NCBI GenBank assembly: GCA_026018925.1
Contig: JAKSZU010000029.1
Location: 13,877,278-13,941,277 of the forward strand
Origin: Tupaia tana
Taxonomy: Eukaryota; Chordata; Mammalia; Scandentia; Tupaiidae
Reading direction: 5' to 3'
Length of the DNA stretch: 64,000 nt
Under the pieces are notes generated by a model that saw only the letters and a program-made list of their open reading frames with translations, searched no databases and was not told the DNA's origin. Made by a program: the position numbers and the translations under genes. Positions 35,687 through 46,256 of this stretch are shown one piece after another (within the stretch, counting starts at the first letter, position 1; each line of letters opens with the position of its first letter).

Positions 35687-37370
35687 CTGTTTTAGTATTA
35701 ACATTTTGAGTTTTAACTTACAGTCATATCTTTATTTAATTATTTTTTCAGCAAGTAATTATTCAGCAACTCACTGCCTCAGGAATAGTTTGAGTACCTG
35801 GATACCTATTGGTGAATACAGTAATTTAAACATGGCTGTAGTACAATAAAAGAGAGACAGTCATCTTAACTACACAGAATACACCTAAGCTCTAACTATA
35901 TTAAAGTCTATATAGAAAATTGTAGCTTTCTATAAAAGAGAAAAACAGTTGGTCACAACACTAACTACACTCGGGAGTCTGAAGGACTTACATGGGAAGA
36001 GTGACAGTAAAGCAGATTATGAGGGAGAAACAGTATTTGAGGATAATGGAAAATCTTATCCAAAGACCACAGCAGAAAAATTTAGGTACAAATATAGTAG
36101 GGAAGTAAGCCCCATCTGCATGAAGTATAGTTGAAGAGGGAAAGGAATGTAAAAGAGGGTTGAAAAGGTAGACATGATCTTATTGAATATCTTGGGTTTT
36201 ACCTCAGAGAAGTGAGGAAGACTTGAAATGATTTTAGTAGGAAAAAAGTATAATCTAATTCACTTTTTGGATTAGCCTAACTATTGTGAGGATAATTTAT
36301 GGGGACAGGCAAAAATAGAATTAGGAAAACCAGGATGGAGGCTGTTGGAGATGTTCAGGGAACAGAAACTGGTGACTTGGACTAGGGAGAGATGTGAATT
36401 TATGATGAAGAGAATTCATCATAAATTGGATGTGGGATTGGATATGGGGATGAGACTCTGAAATGACCCATTCAAAGATGACTCTATAATTCAATAGCTT
36501 CTGGATTGAGTAGCTGAATGTGATGATGCCATTTTGGTTACAACATGGGGTACACACAGAAAAATAAATCATAACTTAGGGTCAGGTCTTGAAGGGGAGG
36601 CATAAATGTCCTCTGAAATTCTTCAGGGACACCATTGCTGGTTTAGAGTAGAGGTAAGTGTATTCAGATGAGGGACAAGGCAGAAGTAGAGAAGAAATGA
36701 TGGCCAGGAAAATAGATGAGTGGATCCAGGGGAAAAAAATTTTGTCTGTAATAGAGCACAATTTCAGGATCCTAGATCTATAAAGTCGAAATTGATGAGA
36801 CAGGATCTGTGTCATTAAGTCAGTGGCAGTTGAGGACAGTACACTGACAAGGACAGCAGGAGAGATGAGCATAGTAGAATTAAGTAGCATAAAAATGTTA
36901 AATCTGATCTCCCCTTGCTTCACTTCAGGAAGGTTAAGGGAAAAGGACAGAAAGAATGCAAGACAGATTACAACAGCCCTTTCAAACAAGATATTCATTT
37001 GCCTGTCTTCTGCTACAGTACATTGGTTATCAAATGCTTCTGGAAACTTCCCAAACTAAATACAATGCCAACTTTGTTTTTCTTTATTATTCTTTGGCAT
37101 TTAGTAGGTAATCTGTTTTATTTCTGTGGTTACTGTGAGAAAATAAAATCCCCTTTAGTCTTCATACTGACCACAGAACACTTAACAACAGATTATTTTA
37201 TTATTACTATTTGCTTAGGACTTATTGGACATTTTAAAAGAGAAGAAAGCAAACACCTGGCTCTAGTTTGAAAATTTATCCCTCACTAGTTTTCCACATT
37301 TATAGTTTCATTCATTTACTGTATTTTCCTTTTGGAACGTTTAGTGGTTGTGATTACTCAAAATAACATT
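35687..37370. other. Unassigned DNA
   Basis: About 1.7 kb with no recognised gene or repeat. Frames of 60-138 codons on both strands (for example 36582-36998 minus) show no domains and overlap one another, as expected by chance. Confidence 0.35.
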
Positions 37371-37627
37371 TTGTTTTTGGTTTATGCTGTAGGGCACATG
37401 CACTCACCAAAGAGAGCAAGATAGTGAGAGGGAAAGTGAGAAATCACCTCCCAGGGGAGAATGCTATGTCACAATCCCTTCTCCTTTCTTCTCCTCCTGG
37501 GACTTTATACACGCACACACACGCACATGTGCCCAGCATGGTTTTTAAGCTACCCTGTCTAGGACTTGAACCACAGTCAGCCATGTGGGAGCCCAGCACC
37601 TTCACCACCACACCACCTGCTAGCCCC
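37371..37627 (-). mobile_element. tRNA-derived SINE, long form
   Basis: On the minus strand the head is GGGGCTAGCAGGTGGTG. The palindrome is eroded to CACCTCCCAGGGGAG. A degenerate duplication (AATAACATT / AATAGCATT) flanks it. Confidence 0.83.
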
Positions 37628-37862
37628 AATAGCATTCATTTTTAAAGTTACTTTTGTGCTTTTCCTTCTTCACTCTCTTGTTTTGTTGGCAATTTTCTTA
37701 GTACTACTTTCCATTTAACTTATTCTCTGATTAATTTGTTCATCCCTGCTCCTAGTATATTTTTCCTCTGCATATAATGTAAAAATTTTATTTCAGTTAG
37801 TGTGTCTTATTTTCATGAATTTTTATTTTTATGTATCATATTAATTTCTTAATTTACATTGG
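37628..37862. other. Unassigned AT-rich DNA
   Basis: Nothing recognised. Confidence 0.3.
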
Positions 37863-38105
37863 CTTTTTTTGTATGTGCTCAATAGAGAGAGACAGAGACA
37901 GAGAAAGAGAGAGAAAATGAGAAATCAATCCTTGGGGGGTGATGGCTACACTGCAGTCTTTTCTCTGCCATTCTCCTTTTGAGATTCTGGGCATCTACAC
38001 TCATGCACCCAGCATGATTTTCACGCCACTGGGTCTGGGACTCCAACCTGAGTTGGCTATGTAGGTTCCAGTGCTTTCACTGTTAAGCCACCTCCTTGCC
38101 TGCTA
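37863..38105 (-). mobile_element. tRNA-derived SINE, long form, degraded
   Basis: On the minus strand the head is decayed near 38100. The middle with CCTTGGGGGGTGATGG (about 37930-37945), the purine-rich GAGAGAGACAGAGACAGAG block and the end are recognisable. Confidence 0.78.
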
Positions 38106-38199
38106 GTTTTGTTTTGTTTATTACAATGTAATTCATTCAATTTGTACAATATTATTTTCTTTATTTCTTTTTTATTTATAGGAAAACTAGCAAAATGAT

Positions 38200-39640
38200 T
38201 TTATTTTTATTGCCAGCGATTTGATATAAAAATGTCCATGGTCTTCAATTGAACTGTATGTCTTTCTTTAGAATGTCCTTTTTTTTTATTAAAATAATTC
38301 CTAAACCATTCTATGTGCTCGACCTTCTGTTTAACACTTAGATATGGCTTTTTGGAAAGGACACAAGCCACCAGCTCCATGATGTGACAAATTGGTTCTT
38401 TTTTCGGAAAATCCTCTAGATATTTATAAAAAAAATACATATTCATGAAATTCTGAACGATCATTATCAAAACCTGCTTCATTGGTAATTGGGAACTCCC
38501 ACAGCTTCCCATCTTTTGTCCACTGGGTCATCACTTCAAACACATTCTGAATAATCTGTTCATTGACTCTGGCAACCTGCTTAGCAAATTACACATCCCA
38601 AAGTGAAGGTGAGGTCTCTAGTTTAGGTGCTTCTTCAGTAGCTGCCTTAGTGTCAAAAATATTAAGTCTTGGGGCCAGCAGTTAGTGTAATGGCTATGTC
38701 GCTGGACTCCCATGTAGTCAGCCGCGGTTCAAGTCCCGGACCCAGTGGCTTAAACTCATGCCAGGTGCATGTGCGTGCATGCCGAAGATCCCGAGAGAAG
38801 AATGGAGGAGAAGGTATTGCGGCGTGGCCATCCCCCCTGGGAGGTGATTTCTCGCTTTCTGTCTCTCTCTGTCTGGCGAGCACAAGTGCCCTATAGCAAA
38901 AATCTCTCCAAAAAAAGAAAAAAATATATTAAGTCTCTTCCCCTTGAATTTATTTCTCCTAAGTCGTTTTCTAAGATCAGCTGTCCTCTCCTGGCCAAGG
39001 TCACTGTCCAATCCTTCATCAAACTGAATCTGATGCTCTGGTCTTGTACTAACTCTAGCTATAACAGATCTGGCAACTTTCATATCTGATATTATGTTCC
39101 TGACACTAATTTTAGGTCTCTTTCCGTCTACCTATGCCCTCACGTCTTTCTCATGCTGCTGGAGTTGCCTGAGCAGTTCTGATTTGGTCCTCTGCTTGTT
39201 GAAAGGGAGGGATTCTGCAGCAGCAGATGGAGCCACCACCAACTTAGGACTGAACTGCTCCTTTCTCTTCTTTGTTGTATCTTCTGTAGTTTTCTTAAGC
39301 CTGCCAATTGTAACCTCCAAATTTGCAAGTGGTCTTCTATTAGGTGGCTTTGTTGTTTGTATATTTACAGTTCTTAATTCAAATTTCATGCTCTTAATAT
39401 CTAACAAGCCTTTTTGTGTATTTTCTTTGACATTGTCTTGGCTCTCTGAAGTCTTTTTGGAAATCTCATCGGTTGGAACAGATTGCTCATCTTTCTTGAT
39501 GTAGATAACACTGTTGTTACCAAAATACCTTTGGATATTATTTTTTGTCCTTACTGTTATTCACGAAGCAGCCAGTAGCTCGACCATAGCCACCATTGCC
39601 TCCAGGCTTCCAGAAGACAAAGGGAGGTGGGAAAGTGGGG
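38200..39640 (-). pseudogene. MRPS31: Processed pseudogene of MRPS31 (mitochondrial ribosomal protein S31)
   Basis: The minus-strand copy runs from about 39630 (5' part, badly decayed) to stop TGA at 38247-38245. Clear matches are the block near [15 protein letters not shown] (about 39220-39150), the block near IQFDEG (about 39025), and the C terminus [14 protein letters not shown] (about 38310-38270) to the final Gln-Phe-Asn. All are contiguous without introns. Several frameshifts and stops disable it, and a SINE splits it at 38670-38925. The parent protein belongs to the small subunit of the mitochondrial ribosome. Family assignment rests on my recall of the protein. Confidence 0.88.
38659..38936 (+). 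mobile_element. tRNA-derived SINE, long form, in MRPS31 pseudogene
   Basis: The body is 38670-38925, between ATATTAAGTCT duplications (38659-38669, 38926-38936). A box TAGTGTAATGG, B box GGTTCAAGTCC, and ATCCCCCCTGGGAGGTGAT at about 38830-38848. Confidence 0.94.
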
Positions 39641-40290
39641 AAAAAAATAGGAATGCTGAGACTCTAGGTAACATTGCCAAGAAACACTCTGAATAAAAAA
39701 GGTCCTTTATTTCTTTAAGGAATTTAAATATACTTGGTGTAAGTTCATATTGAGATTGCCCTGCTAGTGCTATTCTTTTCTAAGAAAACATATCCACCAA
39801 GCGGTGATTATTGGGCTTTCCTTTGTACTTAGTGGTGATTATTGGGCTTTCCTTTGTACTTTTAATTTTCTTCATAAAATTTTAATTTACCAAAATAAAT
39901 TTAAGGATTTTTCTCACTCTTTAGCTTTTTGTCTTTCTCTTTCAGCCTTGGAAATTCCATCCCAAGACTTGGTGTCGTATTTAAAATTGTAAATCCTATC
40001 TGGGGTTACTCAAGACCTGGGTTCCTTATTTCAAGGTCCAAGGTGTTACTTTACAAATCAATTGCATTGCTCTGCATTTTTCTCCAGCCCCATATTTATG
40101 TCAGGAACCCTGACTCCTCTTCTACACTTATCTATATCCTTGTAAATTAGTCTATATAATCTCGAAGCCAACAATTAAGATTTCTTTTTGGGAAACTGAG
40201 ACAACCAGAGTTTCCAATATCAAATAAGGAAATGAGAAGAGAAAAATTTAGTACTTACAGAGTTTTCTTGGGTTTATTTTGAACTGTATG
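39641..40290. other. Unassigned DNA with a short direct repeat
   Basis: GTGATTATTGGGCTTTCC occurs at 39804-39821 and again at 39833-39850 (29-bp period, two units). Otherwise nothing recognised. Confidence 0.45.
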
Positions 40291-40582
40291 AGGATCTATT
40301 TTTCTTTTGGTTTAGAGAGTTTTTTTGCTATAGTGCATATGCACTTGCAGAGAGACAGAAAGAGACAGAGAGACAGGAAGCAAGAAACCTTGCCCCTCCT
40401 GGGAATAGCCATGCTGAAATTCTTTCTCTTTCATTCTCTTCTTGAGATTATGAGCATACATGCACATGCAACTGGTGTGAGTTTTAAACCACCAAGTCTG
40501 GGACTTGAACCATGGTTGACTTCATGGGAGTCCAGTAATGTAACCATTACACGATTTGCTAGTCCCAGGATCTATTTTTCTT
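40291..40582 (-). mobile_element. tRNA-derived SINE, long form, with perfect TSD
   Basis: The minus-strand body is 40307-40566, between perfect 16-base duplications AGGATCTATTTTTCTT (40291-40306, 40567-40582). Confidence 0.94.
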
Positions 40583-41490
40583 AAGAGATTAGTGGAAAAG
40601 TACCAGATATGCCTGACCCCAACATCTTTTGAAAGCCCTTTCTCCCACATTAGGTCTTTTAATCCCCATAATCTATAGCAAAATTGTCAGTTCCTCATAA
40701 CAATATCTCTGATCTCTCAAATATCTCAATGTCTTCCTCAGCTGTATGTGGCAAGGGACATCTGCCCATAGCAAGCATTTTTTTTCCTGAAAGCCACTCC
40801 TAATTGGAAGGGATCTGCCACCTGTAGCTTTTCCTAGGGCTGCTGTAAAGAAGTACCACCAATTACATGGCTTTAAAAACAGAAACTTTTATTCCACAGT
40901 TCTGGAAGGTACAAGTCGAGGCTTTAGCAGGGTCAGGCACCCTCTGTGACTGCATAGACTCTGTCCTTGTCTCTTGTCAGCTTCTGGTTTTGGTATTAAA
41001 TCTTTAGCAGTTTTTGGTTTGCAGCTATCTCACTCCAATTTCTGGTTGGTCACAAGCATTTTTCTATTTTTATAAAGACACTTATCATATTGGGTTCCAT
41101 ACCACCCGAGTGACCTCATGTTAATTAGGTCTGGAATAATTGTATTTCCACACTCCCAGGAGGCCATAAGGATATGTGAAAGCCATAAGACATAGATCTC
41201 TTGCCTTGGTCATACTGTCATTTGTGTGTATGGTGGGTACACTTGCAATGACCAAGTCTGACACCATAACAGCCCTGAAGTTTGGAAAAATTTAATTGTT
41301 TTATTCAAACTAAGTACTTCCATCACAACACGTATTCGGCATAAAGATTATAGAAGTGCTATTCACTCACTTTTTATACAAAATCTTTTAAACTCATTGC
41401 ATATTTTATACTTAAAGTACATCTCTATTGAGATTAGACATGTTTTAGATGATCAAGTTAGGAAAATGTTTTTCTTAAAATTGATTGGTT
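40583..41490. other. Unassigned DNA containing an ancient interspersed repeat
   Basis: The stretch 40830-41120 (GCTGCTGTAAAGAAGTACCA, ATTCCACAGTTCTGGAAGGT) resembles an old repeat common across placental mammals. I cannot assign its family from memory. No genes. Confidence 0.45.
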
Positions 41491-41743
41491 AGGGGCCAGC
41501 AGATGGCATAGTGGTAAAAGTGCTGGACTACCACGTAATTGACCCTGGTACAAATCCCAGACCTGGTGGCTTGAGAATCATACCAGCACATGTGGTATGT
41601 GCCAAAGATCCCAAAAGTAGAATGGAGAAGTGATTGCAGTATGGCCATGTTCCCTGTGGGGTGATTGATCATTTTCCTTTTCATTGTCTCTGTCTCTCTT
41701 CAGTGGGTGCATGTGCCCTATGACAAAAACTTTGGAGAAAAAA
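41491..41743 (+). mobile_element. tRNA-derived SINE, long form
   Basis: Head AGGGGCCAGCAGATGGCATA, a middle with CCCTGTGGGGTGATTG (about 41651-41666) and CATGTGCCCTATGACAAAAA. Confidence 0.85.
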
Positions 41744-42680
41744 AGGTGAGATATATCTTTAGAGCAATTTTTAGTTAACAGAAAAACTAGCAGTGGTTTG
41801 TTACTCAGCCCTATCCCACAGACCTCTGCCCTCCCTTGGCACTCTCTCACAGCCCAGTGCAGTGCCAGTGACAGTTCTCTGTAGGAAGGGACACACCACC
41901 AGGGGATGTTGTGGCAAGAGAAGCTTGGCCATGACACTTCTGGAGGGCCATGAGTTGAGTACCTGATGAAGGGACATTCAGTGACCATTGCTGCTTCCAT
42001 GGCTCTGGAAGTGGGCATGGGGTACTTGGGCTTCATCTTCAGTCCCACATGGAGTTCTTTGCTCCCCAGGCAGTGCCATGGCACTACATTTCCCTAGCCA
42101 CCCATGCCACCCCACTTGAAGAAGTAGCAATGACTTCTCCCTGCACAATGGCCAGTATTTTTGAGGTCCAGGCACCACTGCTACAGCTTCCCTGCATGCT
42201 CACATTCATATCTCTCAGCAAACATCAAGGTCACATTCACTCCCTATGCAGCCAGAACAGGGAGAAGCAAGATATGCCTGAGCCCCTGAGAAGTTAGTGC
42301 AGCTGCTTTCTGACCATGGGCATTCCAGATACCACAGCCACCACAGATACATCAAACACCACAGCCCTCCCTGACATGAGCCATCGGTACTGCAAACTTC
42401 TGTCCATCCATTTCCCAGAAACAGGGTCTTCATGGTGCAAAAATGGACGGTGATATCACCTGACTTCAATTTAATGTCACAATGTGTAGCCGATAAATGA
42501 GAAGAAAACTTCAGGTGGAGACAGCCCAAAGAAAAATTAGAGGCCACCTCATTTTTGTGCAGAATTGTAGGAGCAATCACATTGGCTGCTAAAAACAATC
42601 CGTACTCCAAGACAGTGGACAAAGCTTGTTGAGATCAGTCTGCCGCTGTCTCTCTGAATTATTATTTCATGCCAGTATCG
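41744..42680. other. Unassigned DNA, GC-richer; possible old retrocopy
   Basis: On the minus strand frames 41578-42084 and 42215-42622 are long for this window (168 and 135 codons) and free of repeats over about 41760-42640. I could not match them to a known protein. They may belong to a decayed processed pseudogene. Confidence 0.35.
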
Positions 42681-43045
42681 CTTTACTGTTGGACCCGCCA
42701 ACAGTGAACAGTTCCTGAGTTTGGGGGTGAGGATTAAAGAAAGACAAGAAGACAAGATAGAAACAGGAGGACTGCCAGTCAATACTGGTCAGCCCCAAAT
42801 GTACTTTATTGCTAGTATTTATACACACTCCAGAGACTTCTGTGATGTAAGGTTTTAAGTCCTTACTGAATTTATCAGGTTGTTGTAACAATACTTTGGA
42901 ACATTCATTTCAAAACAATCCCAAGACATTCTGCTCATAACAATTCAGCCACCCAAGGCTATGTCCAGATAAAGACCCTGGTCTTATTCTGGTGGTCACG
43001 TCCTGCACATTCTTCATGTCTCCTCTTTGGCTCCCCACACTTTAC
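42681..43045 (-). mobile_element. Solo LTR, ERVK (class II) type, 6-bp TSD
   Basis: The minus-strand LTR is 42687-43039 (353 bp). Read on the minus strand it starts TGTGGGGAGCC and ends GGGTCCAACA (TG...CA). CTTTAC duplications sit at 42681-42686 and 43040-43045. On the minus strand TATAAA is at 42823-42818 and AATAAA at 42810-42805. The 6-bp duplication and the start sequence fit class II (beta-like) elements. No primer-binding site or internal genes follow, so it is a solo LTR. Confidence 0.88.
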
Positions 43046-43380
43046 CAGGGAGAACTAGACAAATGTTCATCAGGAGGATTTATCCTCTGTGTGAAAGCAA
43101 ATTAAAGAGCAGGGTTTTAGGAAAAGAGAGGCTGGGGCTGCCTTGTGTTAGTGACACTGTGGGACTGCTCTCTTCTGGGAGTGCCAGGCCTCTCCCAACC
43201 ACGTGGAGTGCTATCTGCTTGCTCTAGTGGAGCCTGAACTTCAGAGAGCCTGTTCAGGTAAGGGCACTGTCATCTGAGCCTGAGCCTGTCACCTCACAGC
43301 CCAGACATGCTTCCACCCAGGAAGACAGGTTGCCCAGAGCAATTATGGTCTCCTTGTCTACACACTCCATATTTTTTTAA
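43046..43380. other. Unassigned DNA
   Basis: No gene or repeat recognised. Confidence 0.3.
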
Positions 43381-43670
43381 AAAACGAATTATGGGACCAG
43401 CAGTTAGCGTAATGGCTATGTCGCTGGACTCCCACGTAGTCGACCGCGGTTCGAGTCCCGGACCCGGCGGCTTAAACTCACGCCGGGCGCGTGTGCGTGC
43501 GTGCCCAAGATCCCGAGAGGAGAATGGAGAAGGGATTGCGGCGTGGCCATCCCCCCTGGGGGGTGATTTCCTGCTTTCTATCTCTCTGTCTCTCTCTTTC
43601 TGTCTGGCTAGTGTACGCGCCCTATAGCAAAAAAAACCTCTCCAAAAAAAAGAAAAAAAAAACGAATTAT
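43381..43670 (+). mobile_element. tRNA-derived SINE, long form, best-preserved copy
   Basis: The body is 43393-43658, between perfect AAAACGAATTAT duplications (43381-43392, 43659-43670). The A box TAGCGTAATGG (43405-43415) and B box GGTTCGAGTCC (43448-43458) both match the RNA polymerase III consensus. CATCCCCCCTGGGGGGTGAT is at about 43549-43568. CpGs are still abundant, so the insertion is recent. Confidence 0.97.
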
Positions 43671-43826
43671 TTATTTTATTTTATTTATCATCATCATTAT
43701 TATTTTAATTCACCAGGGAGCAACAGAGAGAGCATGGGAAAGTGAGAAAGCAAACCTCCAGGTTCATGACTGAAACCGTGGAAAAGTCCCACACCTCAAC
43801 CACCATACCACCTGTTGACCTCTACA
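43671..43826 (-). mobile_element. tRNA-derived SINE, short form
   Basis: On the minus strand a decayed head near 43820 (GGTCAACAGGTGGTATGGTGG), then a pyrimidine segment and an (ATT)n-like tail. The next SINE inserted at the end of its tail. Confidence 0.78.
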
Positions 43827-44417
43827 CATCCCATCTTAATCACCACCCCACAGCAACTACCATGGAGATTAAGCCTGTCACCTGCACTGTTGTGCAACTA
43901 GCCAGGTCTCTGGAACTTCCTAAGACCACCATGTGCACATGGTAACCATGGTACAACAGATGAACACCAGCTACTGATAAGAACTATACCACAGAACAGA
44001 ACTTGTATGGCCTCATTCCCACTGTGACCCATAGCCTGGTAAACAATGCAGCAGTGGGTCTTTCATACTTGGGCAACTCAGGTGTCAAAGGTGGTGTCCT
44101 TGCCCACAAAGCACCAGGACCCACCTAGTCAAAGCAGCTGGAACCTGAGCAGATCAAGATGAAAGACTAGGAGAGTGTCATTCTCTCACTGAGCATGGAC
44201 CCGCCGCTAGCCACTAGGAGTGGAAGGGATCCCAAACTAGCTCCAGGAGAGCTTTGTTCACATCAGACTCAGACTTTTTGGTGTTGAATAATGATGTCAC
44301 TGCTCATCTCTCTGGTGTCTAAGCACATCTTCTCTTTTTGGGAAAAAGTGACTTAAAGGGTCACTTTAAGTCACTTTTAAACAAAAAGCACAGCCAACAA
44401 ACCTGGTCCCCAAGAAG
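43827..44417. other. Unassigned DNA with a perfect 15-bp hairpin
   Basis: Protein-like translations occur around 43840-44280 (plus strand, with stops), but I cannot name them. An inverted repeat at 44344-44378 is described separately. Confidence 0.4.
44344..44378. repeat. Perfect inverted repeat, 15-bp arms, 5-nt loop
   Basis: Arm AAAAGTGACTTAAAG (44344-44358) and its exact complement CTTTAAGTCACTTTT (44364-44378), separated by GGTCA. Confidence 0.9.
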
Positions 44418-44588
44418 ACGGTTCACAGGGTTTATAGCTTTCTTAGCAACAAATGAAAAGTGAAAGTATATAAATAAAAGTAGATAGTACAATATTCCCT
44501 TCATTGCTATCAGATGGATGCCCTTGGAGGACTGTATAAAGTCCTCCAAGGAACAGCTTTGAACTGTTTTCCAGCATGGCACAGCAGG
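44418..44588 (+). repeat. Unnamed ~170-bp repeat, copy 1
   Basis: Matches 45367-45525 over its full length (CGGTTCACAGGGTTTATAGC ... TTTTCCAGCATGGCACAGC). This copy contains an 11-bp inverted repeat (44522-44532 and 44541-44551) absent from the other copy. Confidence 0.85.
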
Positions 44589-45180
44589 AGTTCCCAGTTT
44601 GCTACTTTCAGGCTCAGTTTTGAATTAAAATATAAACTCAAGATCCTGCTTCAGAGACTAATGTCTCCAGGTGTGGATAGTGTAGTTCACACCTGATACA
44701 GACAAATCTCCCAGAACTAGGTTCCTGGAGGGACCCACAGGGGACCTACCACTGCCCCAAAAGCACCTAATTTTTAATTGGCATTGAAATTTAAAGAAAG
44801 TTTTAGATATAGAATCAAGAAAAGCTAGTTTTCTGGAGAACATAAGCTAATTCATACATAGGAATCTATGAGCATGGTTTATCACACTGACAGAACATCA
44901 GTACTAACCTCTATCTTTTTTTTTAATGTGTGTTTGTACTGACACTTTTGATTTCTATCTTCCATATTCATGTTTTTAACATTTCCAAAGATCTAGTAAA
45001 GTGTAATTAACTAGCACATGATCAATGTAGCATGGAAAGAACACAGTAGAACATTCCAAATGTACTTGGCTATCTTGATGATTATCCTTCAAGCATTTTA
45101 TATTTTCCCACCACCTTTCTAACTGGTCTCCATAAAAAGAAAAGTGATTATAAAGCAATAAGCAAATAATTAATTTAAAT
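44589..45180. other. Unassigned DNA
   Basis: No gene or repeat recognised. Confidence 0.3.
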
Positions 45181-45194
45181 GGTCTTTAAAAATG

Positions 45195-45350
45195 TTTCTG
45201 GAGGGTGCATGAGAGAGAGAAAAAGAGAGGAACCCTCCTCCCAGGATGATCACACCACAATCTCTTCTCCATTTCTTCTTTTGGAATTTGGGCATATATG
45301 TATGCACACACAGACACACACACAGTGTGTTTTCCAAACTACCAGGTACT
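45195..45350 (-). mobile_element. tRNA-derived SINE, truncated
   Basis: Only the middle and 3' part are present on the minus strand (CCAAATTCCAAAAGAAGAAA, TGTGTGCATACATATATG, GAGGGTTCCTCTCTTTTT). The tRNA-like head is missing. Confidence 0.6.
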
Positions 45351-45366
45351 TCAGAGAAATGTAATC

Positions 45367-45525
45367 ACGGTTCACAGGGTGTATAGCTTTCTTAGCAACC
45401 AATGAAAAGTGAAATCGTGGAAATAAAAGTAGTACAGTATTCCCTTCACTGCTATTGGATGGATGCCCCTGCATAAAGTCCTCCAAAGAATTGCTTTGAG
45501 CTGCTTTCCAGCAAGGCATAGCCAG
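45367..45525 (+). repeat. Unnamed ~170-bp repeat, copy 2
   Basis: Second, slightly shorter copy of 44418-44588. It starts immediately behind a truncated SINE and ends near AAGGCATAGCCAGTG. The copies lie in direct orientation about 0.95 kb apart. Confidence 0.85.
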
Positions 45526-46055
45526 TGTGTTTCCTGATAGTGGGAAGGGCAGCACTAACACTCACACACTCCCTTGAAGCGTGGACACTTCAGGACTGTG
45601 CTAAGGTGTTCAGTATGTGCACTAGGTTTATCATATTCTTCATGTGACCTCAGTGAGAAGGAGACAGTTCAGAAAAAATAAAAGTGAATAAAATAGATGA
45701 GGCACTTCCCCATATATCACAGTCTGTCCTGGATGACAATGCCAAAGTAATAAATTAAAAACTTGAGAGAGCCACAGGTGGATTCAACTGGGCCAGTTAG
45801 ACTGCTTGAAAAGAAATATTGTTTATTTACTGCTCAGAGCTTAACTACTGAAATGATGGAATGAGTGAATGATAGTAAGGTGGACTTGAGAGAGAGTTTC
45901 AAGTGCCAAACTAAGCATTCCAATCCCCAGACACAGAGCATGAAGTGACAGTCATCAGTTGTGAAGGTCAAGGATTTGCTAAAACAGCACAAAGGGGATA
46001 ATTCACACTTGATCCACTGCTTTTTATAACTATTTATTTATTTATTTTAAAGAAT
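45526..46055. other. Unassigned DNA
   Basis: No gene or repeat recognised. Confidence 0.3.
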
Positions 46056-46059
46056 TATT

Positions 46060-46220
46060 TCTTTATTTAATTCCATTTGTTATTATTAGTTTTTAACTTG
46101 ACCAGACAAAGAGAGAGAAAGGGTAAGTGAGAAAGTAAGTCTCCAGGTCTGGGACTCAAACCATTGTTGGCCATGTGGGAATCCTGAGCCTTTAACCACC
46201 ACACCACCTGCCAGCCCTCC
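46060..46220 (-). mobile_element. tRNA-derived SINE, short form
   Basis: On the minus strand the head is GGGCTGGCAGGTGGTGTGGTG, then a pyrimidine-rich segment and an A/T tail. A TATAAC pair at the ends may be its duplication. Confidence 0.8.
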
Positions 46221-46256
46221 TATAACAATTTATTAGTATCAAAATAACAGGTAGTG

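Noticed and set aside
42687-43039. A provirus attached to the ERVK-type LTR
   Set aside because: No primer-binding site, internal genes or second LTR adjoin; the 6-bp duplications on both sides show a solo LTR.
43393-43465. A functional tRNA gene (good A and B boxes)
   Set aside because: The acceptor stem cannot pair into a normal cloverleaf, no proper 3' end is present, and the segment continues into SINE sequence with an A tail.
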